Shown: positions 29,536 through 39,080 of the stretch, one piece after another
Numbering within the stretch: the stretch's first letter is position 1
How the letters are laid out: each line of letters starts with the position of its first letter
Assembly (NCBI RefSeq): GCF_014852005.1
Contig: NZ_JACVAU010000001.1
Coordinates: forward strand, 704,001-768,000
Origin: Pseudoxanthomonas sp. PXM03
GTDB lineage: Bacteria > Pseudomonadota > Gammaproteobacteria > Xanthomonadales > Xanthomonadaceae
Reading direction: 5' to 3'
DNA length: 64,000 bases
The notes under the pieces: model-generated
The model's input: only the letters and a program-made list of their open reading frames with translations
The model's database searches: none
Told to the model about the DNA's origin: nothing
Made by a program: the position numbers and the translations under genes

Positions 29536-32500
29536 TTACAGGTCGATACCGAAACCCACGCCGGCCGACTTCTCGTCACCACTGAACGCACCGCCGATGC
29601 TGAAGGACGCACGCTCGCCGATGGGTTTGGAATAGCCCACCGACAACGCGTTCTCGCCGTTCTGCCAGCCCGCACCCACGGCCACGCGGCCGCGCGGGCT
29701 GCGACTGCCCGCTGCGTTGATCGCCATGTTCAACATCGCCGAGCTCATCGCACCCATCCTGTCGAGCCTGCGATCCTGCTCGGAGAAGCGGCGGTCCACG
29801 TCACCACGGAAGGCATTGAAGTCGTCCTCCAGCGCCTTGACCTGGAAGTCAGCATAGGCCTTCGCGCTGGCCAACGTGCTCGCCGAGGATTGATCCGTAT
29901 AGGACTGTGCGCTGCTGAGCGTGTTGGCGTCGCCCGCATCGGCGTAGGACGCGGCCGCTGCCGGCACGTCCGCTGCCGCGGTGGCGTCGGTCGGTGCCGC
30001 GACCGCCGGTTGGCCACTGGCCACGGCGCCGCTGCCGGCGGCATCCGTGGTCGTCGCCGTGCCGCGTGTCGGCGTCGACGCGGTCCCGCCGGTGCTCGGC
30101 GCGGACGCCGTTTCGCCGGCGACCTGGCCCTGGCTGGCCTGCGTCGGCGGCGCCGCACCGGTGGATGCCGTTGTGCCGCTGCTCGATCCGCTGTACATCC
30201 CGTACAACTCGTTGAGCTTAGCGTCGACGGCCGTGAATGCCGCGCCCACGTTGTTGTACGACGTGCCCTGGATCGTGTAGCTCGGCGCGATGAACACGCC
30301 GCCGGAGAAGCCGGCGCCGCCGCCCAATGCACTGGCGACGAAACTCAGCTGCGACAGGTTCACGGCATCGGTGGCCTGGGTGCCGGCCGCGACGTTGGCA
30401 ATCTGCCGCTCGCTGCCGGCGCTGCCGACGGAGACCGTATCCTCGCGGTCGGCCACCGAATCGCCGCCGATGGCGACGCTGTTGTCGGCTTCCGCCGTTG
30501 CCAGGTTGCCCAGCGCGACGGCGTTGAATCCCGGCGTGTACGCACCGCCGCCGACGGCAACGGAGTAATCACCCGAGGCTTCCGTCGCCAGCGCGCCGAA
30601 GAACGCGCCACCCACCGCCACGCTGTTGTCGCCGCTGGCGATGGCGCGAGAGCCTACTGCTGTCGCGTCGAAGTTGCTGGCGGTGGCGGCGAAGCCCAGC
30701 GCGGTGGCGCTGTCGCTGCCGGCCTCGGCGCCATACCCGAACGCGGATGCACCGAAATCGGACGCGCTGCTGTATCCACCGACGGCGGTGGCGGCGTCAC
30801 CCGACGCATCGCTGCGGAAACCGGTCGCGGTGGCCTGCAGGCCCGACGCGGCGCTTTCCGTGCCGGTTGCGGTGGCGTAGGCGCCCGACGCCGTGGCGCC
30901 CGCGCCGGTCGCGGTCGCGCCGGTGTCGCCGGCCGCCGCGCCTACACCCACCGCCGTGGCGTCATCCGCCGTCGCCTCGGTGCTCGCGTAGACAGGATTG
31001 CCGTCTTCATCGAGCAGTGGATCGCCGTTGTCGTCGAACAGCTGGCGCTGTCCGCCCAATGCGACCGCACCGGCGCCCGTCGCCTGCGCACCCGCGCCGT
31101 TGGCGACGCTGTTCTCGCCGGTGGCGGTGGCATTGAAGCCGCTGGCCGTTGCGCCGTTCGCGAGCGCGAAGGCGCCCGAACCCGTGGCAGTCGCACCGAC
31201 ACCGTCAGCCAGCGCGGCCGAACCGGAGGCCGTTGCGTAGTCGCCGGTGGCGGTGGCGTCATCGCTGCCGTCGCCTGCGCCATTGGCCTTGAAGTAGCGC
31301 GTGGCATTTTCCGATGCATCGGCGAGGGCGTTGAGCTGGTCCAGGTTCACCGCATCGGTGCCTTCGGTGCCGGCCGCCACGTTGGTGATCTGGCGTTCCG
31401 CCCCGACATCGCCCACCGACACCGTGTCGTCGCGGTCGTTCCACGAATTGGCGCCGATCGCCACGCTGTTGGTCGCGCCCGCCACCGAGTTCACGCCCAG
31501 CGCCACACTGTCGTCACCATCGGCGTAACTGTTGTGGCCGATCGCGGTGCTGTACTCGCCCGTGGCCCACGCCCCGTTGCCGAAGGCGGAACCGCCGGTG
31601 CCGCTCGCGCGCGTGTTGATCAACCCGAAGAACGTGGTGCCGCCGACGGCCGTGCTTTCCTCGCCGCCGGCACTCGCGCCTTCGCCCACCGCCGTCGCGC
31701 CGCTGCCCGCCGCGTCGGCGCCGTAGCCGAATGCCGAGGCGAAATCGCCGCCTGCGCTGCTGTAGCCGCCCATGGTGGTGGAAGCGAGACCGGACGCATC
31801 GCTGCGGAAGCCCACCGCGGTGGCCTGCGTGTTGGATGCGCTGGCTTCCGTGCCCGAGGCGGTGGAATAGGCCCCGGATGCGTTCGCACCTGCACCGGTA
31901 GCCGTTGCGCCGGCTTCGCTGGCGATGGCGCCGGCGCCGAGCGCGGTGGCGTCGTCCGCCGTCGCTTCCGTGCTGGCGTAGACAGGATTGCCCTCTTCAT
32001 CGAGCAGCGGGTCGCCGTTCTCGTCGAACAGCTGGCGTTGTCCGCCGATCGCAACCGACCCAGCACCTGCCGCCTGTGCGCCGGCACCGTTGGCAACGCT
32101 GTTCGCGCCGGCGGCGGTGGCGTTGAAGCCAGTGGCAGTGGCGCCATCGGCGAGCGCGAACGCACCGGAGCCGGTAGCGGTTGCACCCACGCCGTCCGCC
32201 AGCGCGGCAGAACCGGAGGCGGTCGCGTAGTCGCCGTTGGCGGTGGCATCGTCGGTGCCGTCATTGGCGCCGTTTGCCTTGAAATAGCGTGTGGCCTCTT
32301 CGGAGGCCTCGGCAACTGCGGTCAACTGATCGACATTGACAGCGTCGGTGCCTTCGGTACCGGCCGCCACGTTGGTGATCTGGCGTTCGCTGCCCGCGTC
32401 ACCCACCGACACCGTGTTGTCGCGATCCGCCACCGAGTTGGCGCCGAGCGCCACGCTGTTGTCGCCCAGCGCGGTGCTGTAGAAGCCGACCGCCGTGCTG

Positions 32501-35325
32501 TTGTCGCCGCTGGCCCACGATTCCGCGCCCAGCGCCGTGGCGTAATCGCCGGGCGCGTACGAGAAGAAGCCGGCTGCGGTGCTCTCCAGGCCGGAGGCTT
32601 CCGACAGGCTGCCGGCGGCCAGGCTGTAGTCGCCTGCCGCGATCGCACCGGAACCGAACGCCGCTGCGCTGAAGCCGCTCGCCTGCGTATAGACGAGGAA
32701 ACCGAACCCGGGAATCAGGTCGGCCGGCCCACCGACGGCCACGCTGTAGTCCCCGGTCGCACCGCTCGCATGGCCGAAGCTGGAAGCGTATGAACCCGTG
32801 GCCGTGCTGCCGTAGCCGAACGCGGAACTGGCTTCGCCACTCGCTTCGCTGAGTACGCCGAACGACGAACTGCCGAGGGCGGACGCCAGGCTGCCGGAGC
32901 CCACCGCCGTTGCGCCGAGGCCGGACGCCACGGTGTTGACGGTGATCGGGTTGCCGTCGGCATCGAACGCATCCACCTGTCCGCCGACGGCAATGCTGGA
33001 TTCGCCACTGGCTTCGGCGCCGCTGCCGTTGGCGAGGCTGTTGCTGCCGGTGGCGGTGGCGTTGAAGCCGGTCGCCGTCGCACCGTCGGCCAGGGCGAAC
33101 GCGCCGGAACCCGTCGCCGTCGCACCGGCACCGTCGGCGAAGGCCGCCGAGCCCGATGCCGTCGCGTAGTCGCCATTGGCGGTCGCATCGTCGCTGCCAT
33201 CGCCTTCGCCATTGGCCTTGAAGTAGCGGGTGGCGTCCTCCGATGCCTCGGCGACGGCGTTCAACTGATCCAGATTGACCGCATCGGTGCCTTCGGTACC
33301 GGCGGCGACGTTGGTGATCTGCCGTTCGCTGCCGGCACTGCCGACGGAGACCGTGTCCTCGCGGTCGGCCACGGAGTCGCCACCGATGGCCACGCTGTTG
33401 TCGGCTTCGGCGGTGGCCAGGTTGCCCAGCGCGACGGCATTGAAGCCCGGGGTATACGCGCCGCCGCCGACCGCGACGGAGTAGTCGCCCGAGGCTTCGG
33501 TCGGAATGAGGCCGAAGAATGCACCACCGACTGCCACGCTGTTGTCGCCACTGGCGATGGAATTCGATCCGAGCGCCGTCGCATCCCAGTTGCTCGCCAC
33601 GGCACCGAAACCGAGCGCGGTAGCGCTGTCGCCGCTGGCCTCGGCACCGTAGCCGAACGCGGAGGCGCCGAAGTTGGAGGCACTGCTGTAGCTGCCGATG
33701 GCAGAGGCGGCATCGTCCGAAGCATCGCTGCGGAAGCCGACGGCCGTCGCCTGGATGCCCGATGCAGTAGCCTCGGTACCGAGCGCGGAGGAATACGCAC
33801 CGGACGCATTCGCGCCTGCGCCCGTCGCCGTCGCCCCGATGTCGCTGGCGACCGCGCCGGCACCCAGGGCCGTCGCATCGTCCGCCGTCGCCTCCGTGCT
33901 GGCGTAGACCGGATTGCCCTCTTCATCGAGCAGCGGATCGCCGTTCTCGTCGAACAACTGACGCTGTCCGCCGAGCGCGACCGCGCCGGATCCCGATGCC
34001 TGCGCGCCCGCACCGCTGGCGATGCTGTTCTCGCCGGTCGCGGTCGCGTTGAAGCCGGTGGCCGTCGCTCCGTTGGCCAGTGCGAACGCGCCTGAGCCCG
34101 TCGCGGTCGCACCGACGCCGTCGGCCAGTGCCGCCGAGCCGGACGCTGTCGCATGGTCGCCGTTGGCGGTGGCGTCGTCCGTGCCATCGTTGGCGCCGTT
34201 CGCCTTGAAGTAGCGCGTGGCGTTTTCCGATGCCTCGGCGACCGCGTTCAATTGATCCAGATTGACCGCATCGGTGCCCTCGGTACCGGCGGCGACGTTG
34301 GTGATTTGCCGTTCGCTACCAGCGCTTCCGACCGAGACCGTGTCTTCGCGATCGGCAACCGAGTCGCCACCCAGCGCCACGCTGTTGTCTGCGGTTGCAG
34401 AGGCGAGGTTGCCGATGGCGGTCGCATTGGTGCCCGGAGCCCACGCGCCGCCACCGACCGCCGTGGAGAAATCGCCCGACGCTTCGGTCGGCAGGAAGCC
34501 CAGCAGCGAACCGCCGACTGCGACGCTGTTGTAGCCCGTTGCGATGGAGCCCGAGCCCAGTGCCGTGCTGTCGCCGCCGCTGGCATCGGCGCCGTAACCG
34601 ACAGCCGTGTCGAAATCGCCCGAGGCACTGGAGAAGCCGCCGAGCGCAACGGTCGCAATGCCGGTGGCGGTGCTGGTGTGGCCGGCCGCCAGGGCCTGCG
34701 TGCCCGATGCGGTGGAGGAACTGCCGAAGGCGCCGGCATAGGCACCGGTGGCCTGGCTTCCCGTGCCCACCGCGCTGGCGCCGGCGCCCGTCGCGTTCGC
34801 CTGCGTGCCGACGGCGGTCGCATTCCCGCCGGCGGCGTTGCTCTGGCTGCCCAGCGCCGTCGCGCCTTGCGCGGTCGCGCTGCTGTCGTACCCGACGGCG
34901 GTGGCATTCACGCCCGTGGCTTCGGCGTAACCGCCTACGGCGGTCGCTCCTGCCTTGTTGGCAATGCTCTTGTAGCCGACCGCAACCGCGTGGCGCCCGG
35001 ACGCATCGACGCCGTCGCCGCACGACACCGCATTCTCGCCGGGGCGCCCGTCCTTGATCGGATTGCCACGTGCATCCACACAGTAGGCAGGTCCCGTTCC
35101 GATCTGCGGCTTGTCGTTCCGCGGTTGGCCCTTCTGCTTGTCATGGGCCAATGCCGCGCCGAACGGCGCACCCGCGAGCAGTGCCGAAGCGAGCAGCGTC
35201 ACGCCAAGACGCGCACGCACGCGGGCGCCGGACGACATGACGCCATGCGCGCGTCGGGCGAACTCCGATGCCACCACCAGCATGCCGAGGGAAGGGTTCC
35301 ACACCTTGCTGTAAATCCTGTTCAT
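29536..35325 (-). CDS. Trimeric autotransporter adhesin (YadA-like, giant)
   Basis: Surface adhesin of 1929 residues. The N-terminus MNRIYSKVWNPSLGMLVVAS is an extended signal peptide region, with cleavage near residue 60 (AALA). YadA head repeats (AxAxGxxAxAxGxxxxAxG) follow in long runs. Five neck motifs (TVSVGSAGSERQITNVAAG) at about residues 339, 669, 982, 1312 and 1640 cut the passenger into modules of about 310-330 residues. A Thr/Ala/Pro-rich linker (1690-1800), a coiled-coil stalk and a YadA anchor (last 80 residues, RVAVGAGWQNGENALSVGYSKP) end it. The last residue is Leu rather than the usual aromatic. GAAGGA lies eight bases before the ATG. It runs against the T2S genes around it. 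Confidence 0.93.
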   Translation of the reverse strand: MNRIYSKVWNPSLGMLVVASEFARRAHGVMSSGARVRARLGVTLLASALLAGAPFGAALAHDKQKGQPRNDKPQIGTGPAYCVDARGNPIKDGRPGENAVSCGDGVDASGRHAVAVGYKSIANKAGATAVGGYAEATGVNATAVGYDSSATAQGATALGSQSNAAGGNATAVGTQANATGAGASAVGTGSQATGAYAGAFGSSSTASGTQALAAGHTSTATGIATVALGGFSSASGDFDTAVGYGADASGGDSTALGSGSIATGYNSVAVGGSLLGFLPTEASGDFSTAVGGGAWAPGTNATAIGNLASATADNSVALGGDSVADREDTVSVGSAGSERQITNVAAGTEGTDAVNLDQLNAVAEASENATRYFKANGANDGTDDATANGDHATASGSAALADGVGATATGSGAFALANGATATGFNATATGENSIASGAGAQASGSGAVALGGQRQLFDENGDPLLDEEGNPVYASTEATADDATALGAGAVASDIGATATGAGANASGAYSSALGTEATASGIQATAVGFRSDASDDAASAIGSYSSASNFGASAFGYGAEASGDSATALGFGAVASNWDATALGSNSIASGDNSVAVGGAFFGLIPTEASGDYSVAVGGGAYTPGFNAVALGNLATAEADNSVAIGGDSVADREDTVSVGSAGSERQITNVAAGTEGTDAVNLDQLNAVAEASEDATRYFKANGEGDGSDDATANGDYATASGSAAFADGAGATATGSGAFALADGATATGFNATATGSNSLANGSGAEASGESSIAVGGQVDAFDADGNPITVNTVASGLGATAVGSGSLASALGSSSFGVLSEASGEASSAFGYGSTATGSYASSFGHASGATGDYSVAVGGPADLIPGFGFLVYTQASGFSAAAFGSGAIAAGDYSLAAGSLSEASGLESTAAGFFSYAPGDYATALGAESWASGDNSTAVGFYSTALGDNSVALGANSVADRDNTVSVGDAGSERQITNVAAGTEGTDAVNVDQLTAVAEASEEATRYFKANGANDGTDDATANGDYATASGSAALADGVGATATGSGAFALADGATATGFNATAAGANSVANGAGAQAAGAGSVAIGGQRQLFDENGDPLLDEEGNPVYASTEATADDATALGAGAIASEAGATATGAGANASGAYSTASGTEASASNTQATAVGFRSDASGLASTTMGGYSSAGGDFASAFGYGADAAGSGATAVGEGASAGGEESTAVGGTTFFGLINTRASGTGGSAFGNGAWATGEYSTAIGHNSYADGDDSVALGVNSVAGATNSVAIGANSWNDRDDTVSVGDVGAERQITNVAAGTEGTDAVNLDQLNALADASENATRYFKANGAGDGSDDATATGDYATASGSAALADGVGATATGSGAFALANGATASGFNATATGENSVANGAGAQATGAGAVALGGQRQLFDDNGDPLLDEDGNPVYASTEATADDATAVGVGAAAGDTGATATGAGATASGAYATATGTESAASGLQATATGFRSDASGDAATAVGGYSSASDFGASAFGYGAEAGSDSATALGFAATASNFDATAVGSRAIASGDNSVAVGGAFFGALATEASGDYSVAVGGGAYTPGFNAVALGNLATAEADNSVAIGGDSVADREDTVSVGSAGSERQIANVAAGTQATDAVNLSQLSFVASALGGGAGFSGGVFIAPSYTIQGTSYNNVGAAFTAVDAKLNELYGMYSGSSSGTTASTGAAPPTQASQGQVAGETASAPSTGGTASTPTRGTATTTDAAGSGAVASGQPAVAAPTDATAAADVPAAAASYADAGDANTLSSAQSYTDQSSASTLASAKAYADFQVKALEDDFNAFRGDVDRRFSEQDRRLDRMGAMSSAMLNMAINAAGSRSPRGRVAVGAGWQNGENALSVGYSKPIGERASFSIGGAFSGDEKSAGVGFGIDL
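30400..34320 (-). repeat. Four tandem head-neck modules within the adhesin gene
   Basis: The neck-coding segment recurs at about 34310, 33320, 32380, 31390 and 30407, giving four intervals of about 940-990 bases. Modules are very alike at DNA level. Three of the four carry a conserved insert, DENGDPLLDEEGNPVYAS or a near copy, at about 33900, 31975 and 30990. The fourth has DADGNPITVN at about 32930 instead. Confidence 0.85.
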
Positions 35326-35916
35326 GGATCACGTCCTTCATTCTGTGTTTTCGGGGGAATGCGACAGCACCCGACGCCACGGCGACGGGCGTTCTACGGT
35401 GGACTACGTCAGGGGAACAGACAGCGCGGCGCGCGACAGGGGAGGCGCGACGCCGGATTGCACGAGATGTTCTGCGGAAGCGGGAGAAGGAGATCCGGAT
35501 GCAGTGGCCGGGCGTCGCCATGCCAAGTTTCGCGTGCGCCGTGCATCGCGAATGACGCGTGGGCCGAGACGTGGTGACGTGAAGATGCGAAGAAGAACAT
35601 CGCATCGATAAAGGCTTCCCGCATTCCCCATCCCCTGATCCGAGATGATGCAAAACAGCTCCGTGTGTCAGAACACTACATGCGCGTTGTGCAATTTGCG
35701 AGAGATTTGCTACGTTCGACGCAACGCGGGAAAACAGCTGAAAACAAGGTGTTAATGCCATGTGTACGCGGCGTGTTCCCTGCGTGAAGAGTGTCGTGGC
35801 AGGTAAACAGGGGTACCTGGACGATCCGCTTGAAATGGAAATCGCAAGTCGTTGAGTAGGCACGTTGTAAACGCGTTACCCAGTTCGTTCTTCCTTGCAG
35901 ACATGGAGCAGGTCAA
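35326..35916. other. Divergent regulatory gap between adhesin and subtilase
   Basis: This 591-base gap is locally less GC-rich than its surroundings, especially 35640-35760. It must hold the promoters of both divergent genes. GTTAAT at about 35751 is a possible -10 for the subtilase. Short frames here (for example 35324-35611) have no homology I recognise. A GTGT-CAGA-ACAC inverted repeat lies at 35665-35676. Confidence 0.5.
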
Positions 35917-37716
35917 GTGAATCCACATTCCTCTTTCCGCAATTCGCGTCGCCGCCCCTTGGCGGCGTCGCTCACCGCAATCATCGCGTTCGGGGCGTTC
36001 GCTACATCGGCATCGGCGGGCGATGTCAGCACTGCCGGGCTGCGCGACGGCGAAACCTATGATCGGTTCATCGTGAAGTACCGGGACGGCAGCGTCGCGC
36101 GTACCAACGCCACCACGCTGCAACGTTCGTTGCTCGGTGCGGTATCCCGGGCGGCCCTGGGATCCGCGAACGGGAAGGCGGTGAGCGCTTCGAAACTCCG
36201 TCGCCTGGGGATCGGCGCGGAACTGGTGAAGACGTCGCGCAAGCTGGATCGCGTGGAGGCGGAGAGCCTGCTGCGACAGCTGGCAATGGATCCGGAGGTG
36301 GACTTCGTCGAAGTCGATGCGCGCCGCTACGCGCGCCTCGTGCCGAACGATACCTACTACAACCAGTATCAGTGGCACTTCAAGGATCCCGTCGGCGGCA
36401 TCAACCTGCCGGCTGCATGGGACAACGCGACGGGCGCAGGCGTCGTGGTGGCCGTGCTGGACACGGGCATCACGCCCCACAGCGATCTTGATGCGAACAT
36501 TCTGCCCGGCTACGATTTCATCAGCGACACCTTCGTGTCCCGCGATGGCGATGCGCGCGACGCGAATCCGCTCGACGAGGGCGACTGGAATCCGGTGGCA
36601 GGCGAATGCTATGCCGGGTCGCCGGTGCAGGACAGCAGCTGGCACGGCACCCACGTGGCGGGCACGGTCGCCGAAGTGACCAACAACGCCAAGGGCATGG
36701 CGGGCGGTGCATTCAATGCGAAGGTGGTGCCCGCACGCGTGCTGGGTCGCTGCGGTGGTTACACCTCCGACATTTCCGATGCGGTGATCTGGGCCTCCGG
36801 CGGCACCGTCGCCGGCGTGCCCGCCAACGCGAATCCCGCGGAAGTGATCAACCTGAGCCTGGGTGGATCCGGTGCCTGCAGCGCCGTCGAACAGAATGCC
36901 TTCAACCAGGCCATCGCGAACGGCAGCACGGTCGTCGTGGCAGCCGGCAACGATGCCGGCAACGTGAGCGGATATTCGCCCGGCAACTGCGCCGGCGTGA
37001 TCACCGTGGCCGCGACGCGCATCACCGGCGGCATCGCGTCGTATTCGAACTACGGCACGCGCATCGACATCTCCGCGCCGGGTGGCGGTGGCAGCGTGGA
37101 CGGCAATCCGGGCGGCTACGTCTGGTCCACGGGCAACGCGGGTACCACCGTGCCCACCACCGAGACGTATTTCGGCATGGGCGGCACGTCGATGTCGGCG
37201 CCGCACGTGGCGGCGGTCGTCGCGTTGATGCAGAGCGTCGCCGAAACACCGCTGACGCCTGCGCAGATCCTGGCTACCTTGAAGTCGACGGCGCGTCCTT
37301 TCCCGGTCGCACCGCCCGCCAACCGGCCGATCGGTGCGGGCATTGTCAATGCGGCCGCGGCGGTACAGGCCGTCATCGACGGTGGGCAACCCCCGACAGC
37401 GACCTTGCTGACCAACAACGTGGCCGTCGGCGGCAATACGGGCGCGAAGGACGCCGTCATCCAGTACGCCCTCGTCGTGCCGGCCGGCGCCACCAGTCTG
37501 TCGTTCATCAGCTTTGGCGGCAGCGGTAATGCCGATGTCTACGTGAAGTTCGGCAGTGCGGCCACGGCGACGAACTACGACCTGCGGTCGGCGCGTCCCG
37601 GCAACAACGAAGTGGTCAACATCGCCGCGCCGCAGGCGGGCACGTACTACGTGTCGCTGGTGGGCAAGACGAAGTTCGCCAACGTCAGCCTGAGGGGGAG
37701 CTTCACCGCGCCGTGA
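35917..37716 (+). CDS. Secreted subtilisin-like serine protease (S8) with C-terminal PPC domain
   Basis: Extracellular protease, 599 residues, probably a T2S substrate. A signal peptide ends near residue 34 (ATSASA) and an I9-like propeptide covers about 45-140. The catalytic triad is D182 (VAVLDTGI), H243 (WHGTHVAGT) and S425 (GTSMSAPHVA); N345 in VVAAGNDAGN is the oxyanion residue. A pre-peptidase C-terminal domain (about 500-599, ending YYVSLVGKTKFANVSLRG) is normally removed late. The start is GTG 35917 with GGAG upstream. It lies between gspE and gspF, divergent from the adhesin, and ends at a strong terminator. This form is common in Xanthomonas and Lysobacter. Confidence 0.93.
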   Translation: MNPHSSFRNSRRRPLAASLTAIIAFGAFATSASAGDVSTAGLRDGETYDRFIVKYRDGSVARTNATTLQRSLLGAVSRAALGSANGKAVSASKLRRLGIGAELVKTSRKLDRVEAESLLRQLAMDPEVDFVEVDARRYARLVPNDTYYNQYQWHFKDPVGGINLPAAWDNATGAGVVVAVLDTGITPHSDLDANILPGYDFISDTFVSRDGDARDANPLDEGDWNPVAGECYAGSPVQDSSWHGTHVAGTVAEVTNNAKGMAGGAFNAKVVPARVLGRCGGYTSDISDAVIWASGGTVAGVPANANPAEVINLSLGGSGACSAVEQNAFNQAIANGSTVVVAAGNDAGNVSGYSPGNCAGVITVAATRITGGIASYSNYGTRIDISAPGGGGSVDGNPGGYVWSTGNAGTTVPTTETYFGMGGTSMSAPHVAAVVALMQSVAETPLTPAQILATLKSTARPFPVAPPANRPIGAGIVNAAAAVQAVIDGGQPPTATLLTNNVAVGGNTGAKDAVIQYALVVPAGATSLSFISFGGSGNADVYVKFGSAATATNYDLRSARPGNNEVVNIAAPQAGTYYVSLVGKTKFANVSLRGSFTAP

Positions 37717-37737
37717 GGCAAGTGCGGGCGCGATGCG

Positions 37738-37763
37738 ACGGCCCCGGCATGCCGGGGCCGTTT
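37738..37763 (+). terminator. Terminator of the subtilase gene
   Basis: Perfect 24-base palindrome (arm ACGGCCCCGGCA, 37738-37761) followed by TT, 21 bases after the stop. It separates the subtilase from gspF, so gspF-D must have its own promoter in the next 80 bases. Confidence 0.75.
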
Positions 37764-37843
37764 CATGTCGCAGTCGCGTATCCCTGCATGACGTTGCCCG
37801 GCGGAATGCGGTAACTTTGCGCATTCCCCGGCCAACGTCCCGC

Positions 37844-39058
37844 ATGCCGCTTTTCCGCTACAAGGCACTTGATGCACACGGCGAGATGCTGGAAGGCCAG
37901 ATGGAGGCCGCCAGCGACGCCGAAGTGGTGGCTCGCCTGCAGGAGCAGGGCCACCTGCCGGTCGAGGCCGCGCTGGCCGTTGCAGGAGGTGGGCGCAGCT
38001 GGGGCCAGTTGTGGCGACCGAATGCATTCGCGGGTGGCCGGCTGGTGCAGTTCACCCAGCAACTGGCGACGCTGCTGGGCGCAGGCCAGCCGCTGGACCG
38101 TGCGCTGGGCATCCTGCTGGACCTGCCCGAGGACGAGAAGGCGCGACGGGTCATCAGCGACATCCGCGATGCCGTGCGTGGCGGTGCGCCGCTCTCCACC
38201 GCGCTGGACCGTCAGCACGGTCTCTTCTCCCGCCTGTACATCAACATGGTGCGCGCGGGCGAAGCGGGTGGCAGCCTGCACGACACGCTGCAGCGGCTGG
38301 GCGATTACCTGGAGCGCAGCCGCGCGCTGAAGGGGCGCGTGGTCAATGCGCTGGTGTATCCGGCCATCCTGCTGGTAGTGGTCGGCCTGGCGCTGTTGTT
38401 CCTGCTGGGCTACGTGGTCCCGCAGTTCGCGGTGATGTACGAAAGCCTGGATGTCGCGCTGCCGTGGTTCACGCGCGGCGTGCTGTGGGTGGGCAGCTTC
38501 GTGCGCGATTTCTGGTTCGTGCTGGTCGCGCTGCCGCTGCTGGCGGTGCTCTGGTTCGATCGTCGTCGCCGCGATCCCGTGTTCCGTGGCCGGCTGGATG
38601 CGTGGTTGCTGGACAGGCCGCTGGCTGGGCCGTTGCTGGCCCGGCTGGAAACCGCGCGCCTGGCGCGCACGCTGGGCACGCTGCTGAAGAACGGGGTGCC
38701 GCTGCTGACCGCGTTGGGCATCGCCCGCAACGTGCTGGGCAACCGGGCGCTGGCGTCCGACGTCGATGCCGCCGCCGAGGACGTGAAGAACGGGCATGGC
38801 CTGTCCGCGTCGCTGGCCAAGGGCAAGCGCTTTCCGCGGCTGGCCCTGCAGATGATCCAGGTGGGCGAGGAGTCCGGTGCCCTGGACAGCATGCTGCTGA
38901 AGACGGCCGAAACCTTCGAGCAGGAAACCGCTCAGGTGCTGGACCGTATGCTGGCCGCCCTGGTGCCTGCCATCACGCTGGTCCTGGCGGGCGTCGTGGG
39001 CATCGTCATCGTCGCCGTGCTGGTCCCGCTGTACGATCTGACCGGCGCCATCAATTGA
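37844..39058 (+). CDS. gspF: Type II secretion inner-membrane protein GspF (XpsF)
   Basis: Polytopic platform protein of the T2S system, 404 residues, with two T2SF domains and three membrane helices (about 170-195, 220-240 and the C-terminal VPAITLVLAGVVGIVIVAVLVPLYD). The N-terminus MPLFRYKALDAHGEMLEGQ and the LATLLGAGQPLDRALGIL and GEAGGSLHDTLQRLGDYLERS stretches are family marks. ATG 37844 was chosen; the 37 codons upstream cross the subtilase terminator. It is the first gene of the gspFGHIJKLMND run and lies 8.8 kb from gspE. Confidence 0.95.
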   Translation: MPLFRYKALDAHGEMLEGQMEAASDAEVVARLQEQGHLPVEAALAVAGGGRSWGQLWRPNAFAGGRLVQFTQQLATLLGAGQPLDRALGILLDLPEDEKARRVISDIRDAVRGGAPLSTALDRQHGLFSRLYINMVRAGEAGGSLHDTLQRLGDYLERSRALKGRVVNALVYPAILLVVVGLALLFLLGYVVPQFAVMYESLDVALPWFTRGVLWVGSFVRDFWFVLVALPLLAVLWFDRRRRDPVFRGRLDAWLLDRPLAGPLLARLETARLARTLGTLLKNGVPLLTALGIARNVLGNRALASDVDAAAEDVKNGHGLSASLAKGKRFPRLALQMIQVGEESGALDSMLLKTAETFEQETAQVLDRMLAALVPAITLVLAGVVGIVIVAVLVPLYDLTGAIN

Positions 39059-39080
39059 GAACACTGGAGAGTCCGCCACC

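Noticed and set aside
29503..32793. 1096-codon open frame antisense to the adhesin
   Set aside because: It mirrors the adhesin's repeated codons and gives a low-complexity Arg/Gly/Ala product with no start signal.
35664..35677. Clp/CRP-type site upstream of the subtilase
   Set aside because: The TGTG and CAC halves are spaced wrongly for the TGTGA-N6-TCACA consensus; only a short GTGT-ACAC repeat remains.
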